Source of the DNA: Cyanobacteria bacterium UBA1221
GTDB lineage: Bacteria; Cyanobacteriota; Vampirovibrionia; Gastranaerophilales; Gastranaerophilaceae
Reading direction: 5' to 3'
DNA: 22,192 nucleotides
Assembly: GCA_002309425.1 (NCBI GenBank)
Contig: DBXD01000054.1
Coordinates: 1 to 22,192 of the forward strand
Numbering within the stretch: the stretch's first letter is position 1; every line of letters begins with the position of its first letter. This document shows positions 1 to 6,094 of this stretch, one piece after another. Both the position numbers and the translations under genes were made by a program. The notes under the pieces were generated by a model, which had not been told where the DNA came from, made no database searches, and saw only the letters and a program-made list of their open reading frames with translations.

Positions 1-92
1 CAGGATTTTACTCGGATGTAGGCGAAGAAATGAGCCATACAGACCGAGTATGCAAAACACAATGGCTCTTTTAATAATTTAATTAGAGCCAT
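1..92. other. Structured segment at window edge; possible 3' end of a gene or ncRNA
   Basis: Bases 10-16 (TACTCGG) pair perfectly with 44-50 (CCGAGTA). Inside that arm TGTAGGC (18-24) pairs with GCC-A-TACA, giving a long bulged hairpin. One forward frame (3-74) is open from the edge to a TAA and would end in ...RVCKTQWLF, so this could instead be the last codons of a truncated CDS. An 8-bp inverted repeat (ATGGCTCT 62-69 / AGAGCCAT 85-92) follows. Read on the minus strand it is followed by a T-rich stretch and could terminate the tRNA-Pro transcript. A small CCTGC-GAA-GCAGG hairpin lies at 108-120. Neither the coding nor the RNA reading can be settled from this fragment. Confidence 0.25.
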
Positions 93-140
93 GTGTCCTT
101 TGCAGAACCTGCGAAGCAGGATAAGTGTAGCAACAAAAAA

Positions 141-214
141 TCGGAATGACAGGATTTGAACCTGCGACCCCCGCGACCCGAACACGGTGCGCTACCAAGC
201 TGCGCTACATTCCG
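141..214 (-). tRNA. tRNA-Pro (anticodon CGG)
   Basis: Read on the minus strand this folds as a complete cloverleaf. The acceptor is CGGAATG/CATTCCG (7 bp), the D-stem GCGC/GCGC with loop AGCTTGGTA, the anticodon stem CCGTG/CGCGG with loop TTCGGGT (anticodon CGG), and the T-arm GCAGG-TTCAAAT-CCTGT. The discriminator base is A and the 3' CCA is not encoded (TTTTTT follows). The D-arm and the GGGTC variable region resemble bacterial tRNA-Pro. The gene is intact, but its 5' half is present twice more just upstream, each time broken by a palindromic insert. Confidence 0.95.
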
Positions 215-250
215 ATGATTTTATATTAACACAAAACTTGCGTTTTGTGT

Positions 251-315
251 GGTGCGCTACCCCTCTCCGAAAAAAGATACTCAATCTTTTTTCGTCGGCA
301 GAGTGCTACATTCCG
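251..315 (-). pseudogene. Broken tRNA-Pro 5' half, copy A, with palindromic insert
   Basis: On the minus strand the 5' acceptor strand and start of the D-arm (CGGAATGTAGC, ending at 315) are followed by an insert of about 45 bp, then GGTAGCGCACC (251-261), which is the D-loop/D-stem continuation of tRNA-Pro. The anticodon and T-arms are absent. The insert carries a perfect 11-bp hairpin, CGAAAAAAGAT (268-278) / ATCTTTTTTCG (284-294), and is bordered by CCCTCTC on one side and GCAGAG on the other. It cannot form a tRNA. Confidence 0.75.
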
Positions 316-351
316 ATGGTTTTATATTAACACAAAACTTGCGTTTTGTGT

Positions 352-477
352 GGTGCGCTACCCCTCTCATTCCCTCACCCGAATTTCTAAAACTCGATAC
401 CTCGTTTTGAAATTCTTCCCTCTCCCGCTCATAAAAGTTGCGGGCGAGGGGAATGATGCAAAGAGTGCTACATTCCG
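352..477 (-). pseudogene. Broken tRNA-Pro 5' half, copy B, with longer palindromic insert
   Basis: This has the same architecture as the copy at 251-315: tRNA-Pro 5' end at 477 inward, D-arm continuation at 352-361, nothing beyond. The insert is about 100 bp and folds back on itself. ATTCCCTCACCCG (369-381) pairs imperfectly with CGGGCGAGGGGAAT (441-454), GAATTTCTAAAAC (381-393) with GTTTTGAAATTC (404-415), and CCCGC (424-428) with GCGGG (440-444). It is also bounded by CCCTCTC and AAGAG. The insert differs from that in copy A, but both enter the tRNA at the same D-loop position. Confidence 0.75.
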
Positions 478-485
478 ATGATTTT

Positions 486-513
486 ATATTAACACTTAAA
501 AAAGAAATATCAA
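486..513 (-). promoter_or_regulatory. Candidate promoter for the tRNA-Pro locus
   Basis: On the minus strand TTGATA (508-513) and TAATAT (486-491) are 16 bp apart, placing a start close to the 5' end of broken copy B at 477. The -10 part is duplicated ahead of every copy, but a plausible -35 is seen only here. The original promoter may therefore now lie about 270 bp from the intact tRNA. Confidence 0.4.
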
Positions 514-644
514 GATGCGGTTTTGTGGGGTAATATTATCAGAAAAGGCTAGACCTACGGGATAATGCGTATAGTCTTACCGTTGATGTCATACGTTGAA
601 TAAAATTTTATACTAAAAACGTACAAAATAAGGAGAACTTTGTT

Positions 645-932
645 ATGAAAAAGATGTTAATGTTTTTAGGCGTTTTAGGCGTATTGGCAATCCCTGCTAA
701 CGGAGCTTTTGCCTGGGATATCAGTTACCTGAATCCGCTGCCGTATATTGGTATCGGATGTAACCAGACTAAATTCAGTCTGAATCCGTTTACCGGATTT
801 AAAAATTGTGAACCGTGTAAAAGACTTAATAAGTGTGAAAAAGCTGCTATGGCAGAACCCGTAAAGTGTACCTCATGCCAAAGAGCATATGTGGAAGTTA
901 TACCATCATGCGGATGTATGAACAGGCACTAA
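645..932 (+). CDS. Small secreted cysteine-rich protein, function unknown
   Basis: 95 aa. Residues 1-23 form a clear Sec signal peptide (KK, hydrophobic core, ...GAFA before W24). The mature part of about 72 residues has eight cysteines (39, 55, 58, 64, 75, 78, 89, 91), in C-x2-C pairs at 55/58 and 75/78 and C-x-C at 89/91. That suggests disulfides or metal binding after export. I do not recognise the family. AAGGAG sits 9 nt before the ATG and a TATACT hexamer at 609-614 is a possible -10. A strong terminator follows the stop, so the gene is probably monocistronic. Confidence 0.8.
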   Translation: MKKMLMFLGVLGVLAIPANGAFAWDISYLNPLPYIGIGCNQTKFSLNPFTGFKNCEPCKRLNKCEKAAMAEPVKCTSCQRAYVEVIPSCGCMNRH

Positions 933-937
933 AAATT

Positions 938-965
938 AGAGGACAGTTAATCTGTCCTTTTTTAT
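938..965 (+). terminator. Rho-independent terminator
   Basis: AGGACAG (940-946) pairs with CTGTCCT (952-958) around the loop TTAAT, followed by a run of T at 958-963. It sits directly after the Cys-rich secreted protein gene. Confidence 0.85.
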
Positions 966-994
966 TGCCCAAATTAATGAAGATATGTTAGTAT
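965..994 (+). promoter_or_regulatory. Candidate sigma70-type promoter for the DUF2628-like gene
   Basis: TTGCCC (965-970) and TAGTAT (989-994) with an 18-bp spacer, about 39 bp before the ATG at 1033. The match is moderate. Confidence 0.35.
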
Positions 995-1032
995 AAAAAG
1001 AAAAGATTTAGATATTTTTATAGGGGGATTTT

Positions 1033-1491
1033 ATGGCGGAAGATATTACAAATACATCAGGAATGGGAAAAGAGGCTTTTGTTTTGGATATAGTTGCAAA
1101 ACGTTTTAACTGGGGAGCTTTTTTCTTCACCTGGATTTGGGGAATATTTAATAAGTCCTGGCTTACATTTATTTTTCTCGGGTTTCAAATCCTGCAATTT
1201 ATGCTGGGGTTTTTAAATTCTTTAATTATTGAACCGAATTCCAGTGTCACCCCAATAAAAATAGTCTTAATAATTATGTTCTTTATTGGGTTAGGCTTAA
1301 AAATTTGGTTAGGAATAAATGGGAACAAGTGGGCATGGCAGAATAAAAGATGGGAAAGTGTAGAGAGATTCCATAAAATTCAAAAAGTTTGGGCAATAGT
1401 TGGTACAGTTTTATTTATATTGTCTGTTCTGGTGACACCAATCGTAATTTTTTTGATGTATTTCGTACTGTATAAGATGTACATGGGCTAG
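1033..1491 (+). CDS. DUF2628-like integral membrane protein
   Basis: 152 aa. Residues 25-43 contain an aromatic-rich FNWGAFFFTWIWG segment followed by NKSW. This, with the downstream GINGNKWAW (94-102), is the pattern I associate with DUF2628-type membrane proteins: the motif starts the first membrane helix and a G-x-x-G-N stretch follows the second. Three hydrophobic helices are visible, at about 28-62, 75-95 and 117-147, with a basic loop at 103-118. GGGGG (1022-1026) gives a good ribosome binding site. No enzyme motif is present and the function is unknown. The gene stands alone, 46 bp before umuC. Confidence 0.75.
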   Translation: MAEDITNTSGMGKEAFVLDIVAKRFNWGAFFFTWIWGIFNKSWLTFIFLGFQILQFMLGFLNSLIIEPNSSVTPIKIVLIIMFFIGLGLKIWLGINGNKWAWQNKRWESVERFHKIQKVWAIVGTVLFILSVLVTPIVIFLMYFVLYKMYMG

Positions 1492-1502
1492 TATAAAAAT
1501 AC

Positions 1503-1530
1503 TTGACTGCCGGTAACATATATATAATAC
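1503..1530 (+). promoter_or_regulatory. Promoter abutting the umuC start codon
   Basis: TTGACT (1503-1508) with TAATAC (1525-1530, 16-bp spacer) or the overlapping TATAAT (1523-1528). Either -10 puts the transcription start within about 3 nt of the ATG at 1538. An AACA...TGTT inverted arrangement (about 1515-1536) overlaps the -10 and could be an operator, but it does not match a LexA box I know. Confidence 0.5.
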
Positions 1531-1537
1531 TGTTGTT

Positions 1538-2722
1538 ATGACAAGGAAGAAAAATGTTATAGCACTTGTTGATTGTGATTCTTTTTTTGTTTGTTGCGAG
1601 CAGAAAGTTAATCCTGATTTAAAAGGCAAACCTGTTTCTGTTATCTCAAACAAAGACGGTTGTGTTATTTCCCGTTCCAGAGAAGCAAAGAAAATGGGTG
1701 TTCGTATGGGGGAACCTCTTTTTATGGCGAAAAAAGAACATCCGAAAGGCATTTATATAGTTGCAAATCACGGATTGTACGGGCAAATTTCCCATGAGGT
1801 TATGGCGCTGTTGAAGGATTTTTCCCCGACGGTTGAAGTGTATTCTATAGATGAAGCGTTTGTTGATTTTACAGGATTGAAAAAATTGTATAAAATGGAT
1901 TATCCGGAGATGGCTGCACATTTAAGAAAAAAAATAAAGGATGAGATGGATATTGATGTATCTATTGGTTTAAGTTCTTCAAAATCGCTTGCAAAATTGG
2001 CATCCGATAAAGCAAAAACTCAAAATAGCGGAATTTATATAATAAATCCAAAAACAGCAATAGAAGAAATGAAAAATACATCAATTGATGAAATTTGGGG
2101 AATCGGAAGGAATTTAACCAGACTTTTGCATTCGTGCGGAATAATTACCGCTTATGAATTAATCTCTCAGTCTGATGTTTGGCTGAATAAAAGAATAGGT
2201 ATCCGGGGAATAGAAATGAGGCACGAACTTTTGGGAGAAATGGTTTCCCCTGTTACAAATGATGTTAAACCTCCTAAATCAATTCAAAATACAAAAGCCC
2301 TTGGGGTTTTTACTTCTGATATAAATTACCTGAAAAATTCACTTAATTATCATATCCATACAAGTTGTGCAAAACTCAGAAGATTAGGTGCAAAAACCTC
2401 TGTTATAAGTATTATGCTGAGAACAAAGGATTTTAAAGTTTATTTTGAAAAGAAAATTTTGGATAAACCGACATGCTATGAGTGGGAGGTTTCTGCGATA
2501 ATATTTGAGCTTCTTAATAAAATCTACAATCCGAATATTCTATACAGAAGTACAGGGGTTATTTTTGAGAATATTACTTACGATAATGCGGAACAGTTAT
2601 TTTTATTTGCTGATAACGAGGAAGATACAAAGAATAAAAAACTTGCAACCTGCATTGATAATATTGAAAATAAGTTTGGTAAAAATACTATAAGAACTGG
2701 ATTTACCCCAAACTCTGATTAA
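1538..2722 (+). CDS. umuC: Y-family DNA polymerase, UmuC type
   Basis: 394 aa, close to E. coli UmuC (422). It is predicted to do translesion synthesis at stalled forks. Visible motifs: VDCDSFF (11-17) with the first metal-binding Asp at 12; SNKDGCVISRSREAK (37-51), typical of UmuC rather than DinB; YSIDEAFVD (102-110) with catalytic D105/E106; the helix-hairpin-helix region WGIGRNL (187-193); and a little-finger domain from about 240. QLFLF (353-357) matches the beta-clamp-binding motif QLxLF at the corresponding place in UmuC. No umuD-like protease gene lies within the window, so a UmuD partner would be encoded elsewhere or be absent. There is no Shine-Dalgarno sequence; the promoter touches the ATG. 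Confidence 0.92.
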   Translation: MTRKKNVIALVDCDSFFVCCEQKVNPDLKGKPVSVISNKDGCVISRSREAKKMGVRMGEPLFMAKKEHPKGIYIVANHGLYGQISHEVMALLKDFSPTVEVYSIDEAFVDFTGLKKLYKMDYPEMAAHLRKKIKDEMDIDVSIGLSSSKSLAKLASDKAKTQNSGIYIINPKTAIEEMKNTSIDEIWGIGRNLTRLLHSCGIITAYELISQSDVWLNKRIGIRGIEMRHELLGEMVSPVTNDVKPPKSIQNTKALGVFTSDINYLKNSLNYHIHTSCAKLRRLGAKTSVISIMLRTKDFKVYFEKKILDKPTCYEWEVSAIIFELLNKIYNPNILYRSTGVIFENITYDNAEQLFLFADNEEDTKNKKLATCIDNIENKFGKNTIRTGFTPNSD

Positions 2723-3351
2723 ATTTCTTTATAAGTTTTAAAATGAGTTTTGCAAACTTCAGGAAGTTTGTCTTTGCCAAAGTTTTTAACAAATAACCTT
2801 GCCGAGTCCTTGACCTGAGGCGCGCAGCCTTTCGGAAACTCAATTCCGTATAAGTTTTCCATTTCTTTCATTTTATGAACAAAAGCTGCCCTTGCAAGGA
2901 CGGATGCTGCCGCAACCGCTACATCACTTTCTGCCCGAACCATTTGTTCCAGCCTTATAGAACGTCCTTTTTCCATTAAAGCTGATTTTATCAGACTGTC
3001 ATCTCCAAATTTGTCGGACAGTGCGTACTCGCAATCCTTTTTTTCAAGTATATTTTCTATTACTCTGGCATGACCCCAGGCTAAAAGCTTGTTAAGGTTT
3101 TTTATTTTGTTATATAGTTCGTTGTATTTCGCATTTGAAATAACAACAACCGAAAATTCAGAATTGTTTTTTATAATCGGTTCAAGAGTTAATATTTTTT
3201 TATCCGTAATCTTTTTACTGTCTTTTATTCCTGCATTAATAAACATCTCAGCGGCTTTTTCGTCAGCCATTACTCCGGCGATTACCAGAGGTCCGAAGAA
3301 ATCGCCCTTCCCGGATTCGTCAGTACCTATATGAGTAATGAAATTTCCCAT
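2719..3351 (-). CDS. rnhC: Ribonuclease HIII, short form without N-terminal domain
   Basis: 210 aa from ATG 3351, preceded by GGAAGG 8 nt upstream. The longer open frame to 3462 overlaps the PBP gene and its extra N-terminus is low-complexity, so I reject it. The enzyme cleaves RNA in RNA:DNA hybrids. GTDESGKGDFFGPLVIAG (9-26) is the RNase HIII form of the catalytic loop (D11, E12; Lys-Gly rather than the RG of RNase HII). D113 and D143 are likely further metal ligands, and ASVLARAAF (149-157) is the conserved helix. Typical RNase HIII has an extra N-terminal hybrid-binding domain and about 300 residues; here that domain is missing. The gene starts 1 nt after the PBP1A stop, so the two are probably cotranscribed and translationally coupled. 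Its stop overlaps the 3' end of umuC by 4 bp. Confidence 0.88.
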   Translation of the reverse strand: MGNFITHIGTDESGKGDFFGPLVIAGVMADEKAAEMFINAGIKDSKKITDKKILTLEPIIKNNSEFSVVVISNAKYNELYNKIKNLNKLLAWGHARVIENILEKKDCEYALSDKFGDDSLIKSALMEKGRSIRLEQMVRAESDVAVAAASVLARAAFVHKMKEMENLYGIEFPKGCAPQVKDSARLFVKNFGKDKLPEVCKTHFKTYKEI

Positions 3352-3352
3352 A

Positions 3353-5575
3353 TTAGTTACCTTCCGGAGTTGCCATTGGTATGGGTGCTGCAACGGGTGT
3401 CGGAGCAGCGGCAGGAGTTTGTTTTGGTGCCGGAGCCGGTGAGGTTTGTGCCGGTTTTGCACTTTGAACTTGTACAGGCTTTGTATTTTGGGGTTGTGTC
3501 TGAACCGGATGCGATGTCGTTTCCTTTTGTGGACTTGCTATCTTTGCCGTTTCAGACGGAATAGCCACAGGCATAGTTGTTGTAGCTTCGCTGTCTGTTT
3601 CCGAGTTTTGAGAATCTTCCGTGTCGGTATTTTCATTAGTTTCACCTATTTCCTGTTTGATAACGGAGGTCGGTTTTAATTCAATTTCGGGATAGTTAAA
3701 ATCAGATTTTCCGAATTGTTCTATTGCAGTCATCATAACATCATGCCAAATCCTTGCGGGAACAGATCCTCCCTGAATAGATTTCGTAGTTGTATTATCG
3801 TCGTTTCCTACCCATACCCCTGTTACTACTGATGGCGTATAACCGACAAAACTTGCATCCTTGTAATTATCGGTTGTACCGGTTTTGCCGGCACAGGGAA
3901 CTCCTATATCAGCTCCCCTTCCTGTTCCGTTTTTGATAACGGTCTTTAACATAGCTGTCATTTCCGCTGCGGTTTTTACGCTTAACTGTCTTGAAGCTCT
4001 GGCTTTTGGTGCTCTGTATACGATTTTGCCCCTGGACGTTTCAATTCTTTCTATCGCAAAAGGCTGAACTACATATCCTCCGTTTGCAAAAGCCCCGTAT
4101 GCTCTTGTTAGTTCAAACAATTTACTTCCGTTCGAACCAAGGGCAATTGTATAGTCGTATTCAAGCGGTGTCGTTATACCAAGAGTCCTCGCTGTTTGTA
4201 TGACGGCGCGAATACCGACTTCCTTAATAAGCCTGACGGCACACACATTTGAAGATATAGTAAGTGCCGAATAAACAGGTATCATACCTCTGTATGTCGA
4301 ACCGTAATTCTTTGGTGACCAATCCCCGATTGTAATTGGTTTATCTTCAATCAGGTCATTCGGTGAAATCCCGTGTTCAAGAGCCGTTGCATAAACAAAA
4401 GGCTTAAAAGCGGAACCGGCCGGGCGTATTGCCTGAACTCTGTCATATTGTGATTCGGTATAATCTTTTCCGCCCGCGTATGCAATTATTCTTCCGTCAA
4501 TCGGAGAAAAGGAAAATACTGCGGCTTGCTGATTTTTTCCGGTAAGCCCGTAATTCTTCATGTTGCGAAGGATTGCTTCGTTAAGTTTCAGTTGGGTCTT
4601 TGAATCAATTGTCGTAATTATCTTATATCCGCCCTGAGATATATCTGTTTCATCAAACCCCATTTTTTCCAGCTCTTTCATTACATAGTCAGTAAAGTAC
4701 GGAGCCTTGTTTGTCGTATAAAAGGTCGGAACGCTCGAAAGTTTTACTTTTTCTTCTTTCGCTGTCAAATATTCCTGCTTGGTTATGTATTTCATCTTAT
4801 ACATTCTTAAAAGCACCTGATTACGTCTTTTTATGGCTAAATCAAGATTATTAAAGGGTGAATATACCGACGGAGCCTGAGGAAGTCCTGCGATTAATGC
4901 AATCTCGGACAGGGAGCATTTTTCCAGAGGTTTATTAAAATACGTTTCGGAAGCGCTCACAACCCCATAAGTGCCGGAGCCTAAATATACATTATTAAGG
5001 TACATTTCCAGTATTTTATCTTTCGGTATGGATTTTTCAATTCTTGCAGCTATTATAATTTCTTTTATCTTTCTGTCAAAAGTCTTTTCATTCGACAGGA
5101 AGAGTATTCTTGCAAGTTGTTGAGTGATTGTGCTTGCACCCTGTACAACGTGGCCCGCTATTACATTCTGAACAGTTGAACGGGCAAGTCCGTATAAATC
5201 GTAACCGTGGTGTGTATAAAAGTTCTTATCTTCAGTTGCTATTATTGCCTGTTTTAATGTATCGGGCACAGTATCAATATCTACTTTTTTCGAAGAATAT
5301 GCCGTAAATGTTTTTATTACTTCCCCGTCATGCGAATAGAATTGAGTTACGATATTAGGCTTAAAACTTTCAAGATTTTTTATCGGAGTCAGAGAGGACA
5401 GATATAATTCAAAAGCAACAACAGCCGCCAGCATGCACGCAATAACAAATATTATTAGGGAACGCAAATTCCTCCAAAAAGGATGACCGCCCTTCTTTTT
5501 CTTTTTCCCTCCGGTACTGTTGTCGGAGTCGTTATTAAGAGCCTCATATAACTCTCTCTTACTCATTCTAGCCAT
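3353..5575 (-). CDS. mrcA: Bifunctional class A penicillin-binding protein (PBP1A type)
   Basis: 740 aa. It polymerises glycan strands from lipid II and cross-links the peptides on the outer face of the inner membrane. Order of parts: basic cytoplasmic tail (1-38, KKKKK at 24-28); one membrane anchor (39-58); GT51 transglycosylase with EDKNFYTHHG (115-124, catalytic E115), GASTITQQLAR (146-156) and RKIKE; transpeptidase with SAFK (S388, K391), SSN (441-443) and KTGT (564-567); then a tail of about 100 residues from about 640 rich in Thr, Ser, Pro, Ala and Gln. The tail is longer than usual and could span or contact the cell wall. The start at 5575 has AGAGGA 11 nt upstream; MSKRELY three codons in is an alternative. 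First gene of an operon with rnhC. Confidence 0.95.
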   Translation of the reverse strand: MARMSKRELYEALNNDSDNSTGGKKKKKGGHPFWRNLRSLIIFVIACMLAAVVAFELYLSSLTPIKNLESFKPNIVTQFYSHDGEVIKTFTAYSSKKVDIDTVPDTLKQAIIATEDKNFYTHHGYDLYGLARSTVQNVIAGHVVQGASTITQQLARILFLSNEKTFDRKIKEIIIAARIEKSIPKDKILEMYLNNVYLGSGTYGVVSASETYFNKPLEKCSLSEIALIAGLPQAPSVYSPFNNLDLAIKRRNQVLLRMYKMKYITKQEYLTAKEEKVKLSSVPTFYTTNKAPYFTDYVMKELEKMGFDETDISQGGYKIITTIDSKTQLKLNEAILRNMKNYGLTGKNQQAAVFSFSPIDGRIIAYAGGKDYTESQYDRVQAIRPAGSAFKPFVYATALEHGISPNDLIEDKPITIGDWSPKNYGSTYRGMIPVYSALTISSNVCAVRLIKEVGIRAVIQTARTLGITTPLEYDYTIALGSNGSKLFELTRAYGAFANGGYVVQPFAIERIETSRGKIVYRAPKARASRQLSVKTAAEMTAMLKTVIKNGTGRGADIGVPCAGKTGTTDNYKDASFVGYTPSVVTGVWVGNDDNTTTKSIQGGSVPARIWHDVMMTAIEQFGKSDFNYPEIELKPTSVIKQEIGETNENTDTEDSQNSETDSEATTTMPVAIPSETAKIASPQKETTSHPVQTQPQNTKPVQVQSAKPAQTSPAPAPKQTPAAAPTPVAAPIPMATPEGN

Positions 5576-5608
5576 AACATTATAATCCTCTAATCTTTAA
5601 GCAGTGTT

Positions 5609-5637
5609 ATTATATTATAAATTCCGTATTATATCAA
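5609..5637 (-). promoter_or_regulatory. Strong sigma70-type promoter for the PBP1A-rnhC operon
   Basis: On the minus strand TTGATA (5632-5637), a 17-bp spacer and a perfect TATAAT (5609-5614) lie about 35 bp before the ATG at 5575. This leaves a short leader containing the AGAGGA ribosome binding site. Confidence 0.7.
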
Positions 5638-5684
5638 CATTGTAACGCAATAAGTCGAATTTATGAAAATTATAATTCCCGTGT

Positions 5685-5690
5685 TATAAT
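5685..5690 (+). promoter_or_regulatory. -10 element immediately before the YkgJ-like start codon
   Basis: A perfect TATAAT ends 6 nt before the ATG at 5697 and no Shine-Dalgarno sequence is present, so the predicted transcript begins at or next to the A of the ATG. The -35 is weak (TTATGA, 5661-5666, 18-bp spacer). Confidence 0.5.
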
Positions 5691-5696
5691 TCAGTT

Positions 5697-6092
5697 ATGT
5701 TTGATTTTATAAAATCTGTTTGGTATGAGTTTTTATCGAATTTTGTTCCGGAAAAATTGTCCTATGAAATTACGGGAGAGTGTAAAAAATGCGGTAAATG
5801 CTGCAATTATATGTACAGTATTGATACATATACCGAAAAAGAATTTAGGATAATGCAATTTCTTTTTCCTGCGTACAAAAGGTTTTATATAAAAGGTAAG
5901 GATGAAGACGGGAATCTTATTTTTGCCTGCAAAATGGTGACAAAAGACGGATTGTGTTCGGACTATAAGCACAGGTTAAGAATGTGTAAAAATTACCCTG
6001 CAAAGAGAATTTCCTATCCGGGCAGACTTCATGACGGCTGCGGTTATAGGGTTGAAGAAAAGCATTTTGAGGACTATTTAAAAAAAGATTAA
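5697..6092 (+). CDS. CxxCxxCC (YkgJ-family) Zn/Fe-chelating protein
   Basis: 131 aa. CKKCGKCC (29-36) is the signature of YkgJ/UPF0153-type proteins, small cytoplasmic proteins thought to hold zinc or an iron cluster. Further cysteines at 78, 87, 97 and 115 complete the usual eight-Cys set; LRMCKNYP (94-101) and DGCGYR (113-118) are also typical. Biochemical role unknown. The gene is divergent from PBP1A and ends 2 nt before the stop of the convergent DUF3137 gene. The ATG lies directly against the -10 hexamer without a ribosome binding site, implying leaderless translation. Confidence 0.85.
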   Translation: MFDFIKSVWYEFLSNFVPEKLSYEITGECKKCGKCCNYMYSIDTYTEKEFRIMQFLFPAYKRFYIKGKDEDGNLIFACKMVTKDGLCSDYKHRLRMCKNYPAKRISYPGRLHDGCGYRVEEKHFEDYLKKD

Positions 6093-6094
6093 TT

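Larger units (their letters stand above)
204..495. repeat. Three direct repeats sharing tRNA-Pro 5' end plus upstream DNA
   Basis: A 64-bp unit at 204-267 recurs at 305-368 with essentially one base change, and its first 29 bp recur at 467-495. Each unit holds the tRNA-Pro 5' terminus (GCTACATTCCGATG on the plus strand), the upstream ATTTTATATTAACAC and, in the first two, the hairpin ACACAAAAC-TTGC-GTTTTGTGT (229-250 in copy 1). Spacings are 101 and 162 bp, the difference being the size of the palindromic inserts. Confidence 0.85.

Noticed and set aside
245..481. Forward 78-aa ORF over the tRNA-Pro repeats
   Set aside because: It lies entirely within broken tRNA copies and palindromes, has no ribosome binding site and repeats its own sequence because the DNA repeats.
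3352..3462. N-terminal extension of RNase HIII to 3462
   Set aside because: It would overlap the PBP1A C-terminus in another frame and adds a His/Arg/Gln-rich non-homologous stretch; ATG 3351 has a ribosome binding site and starts just before the catalytic motif.
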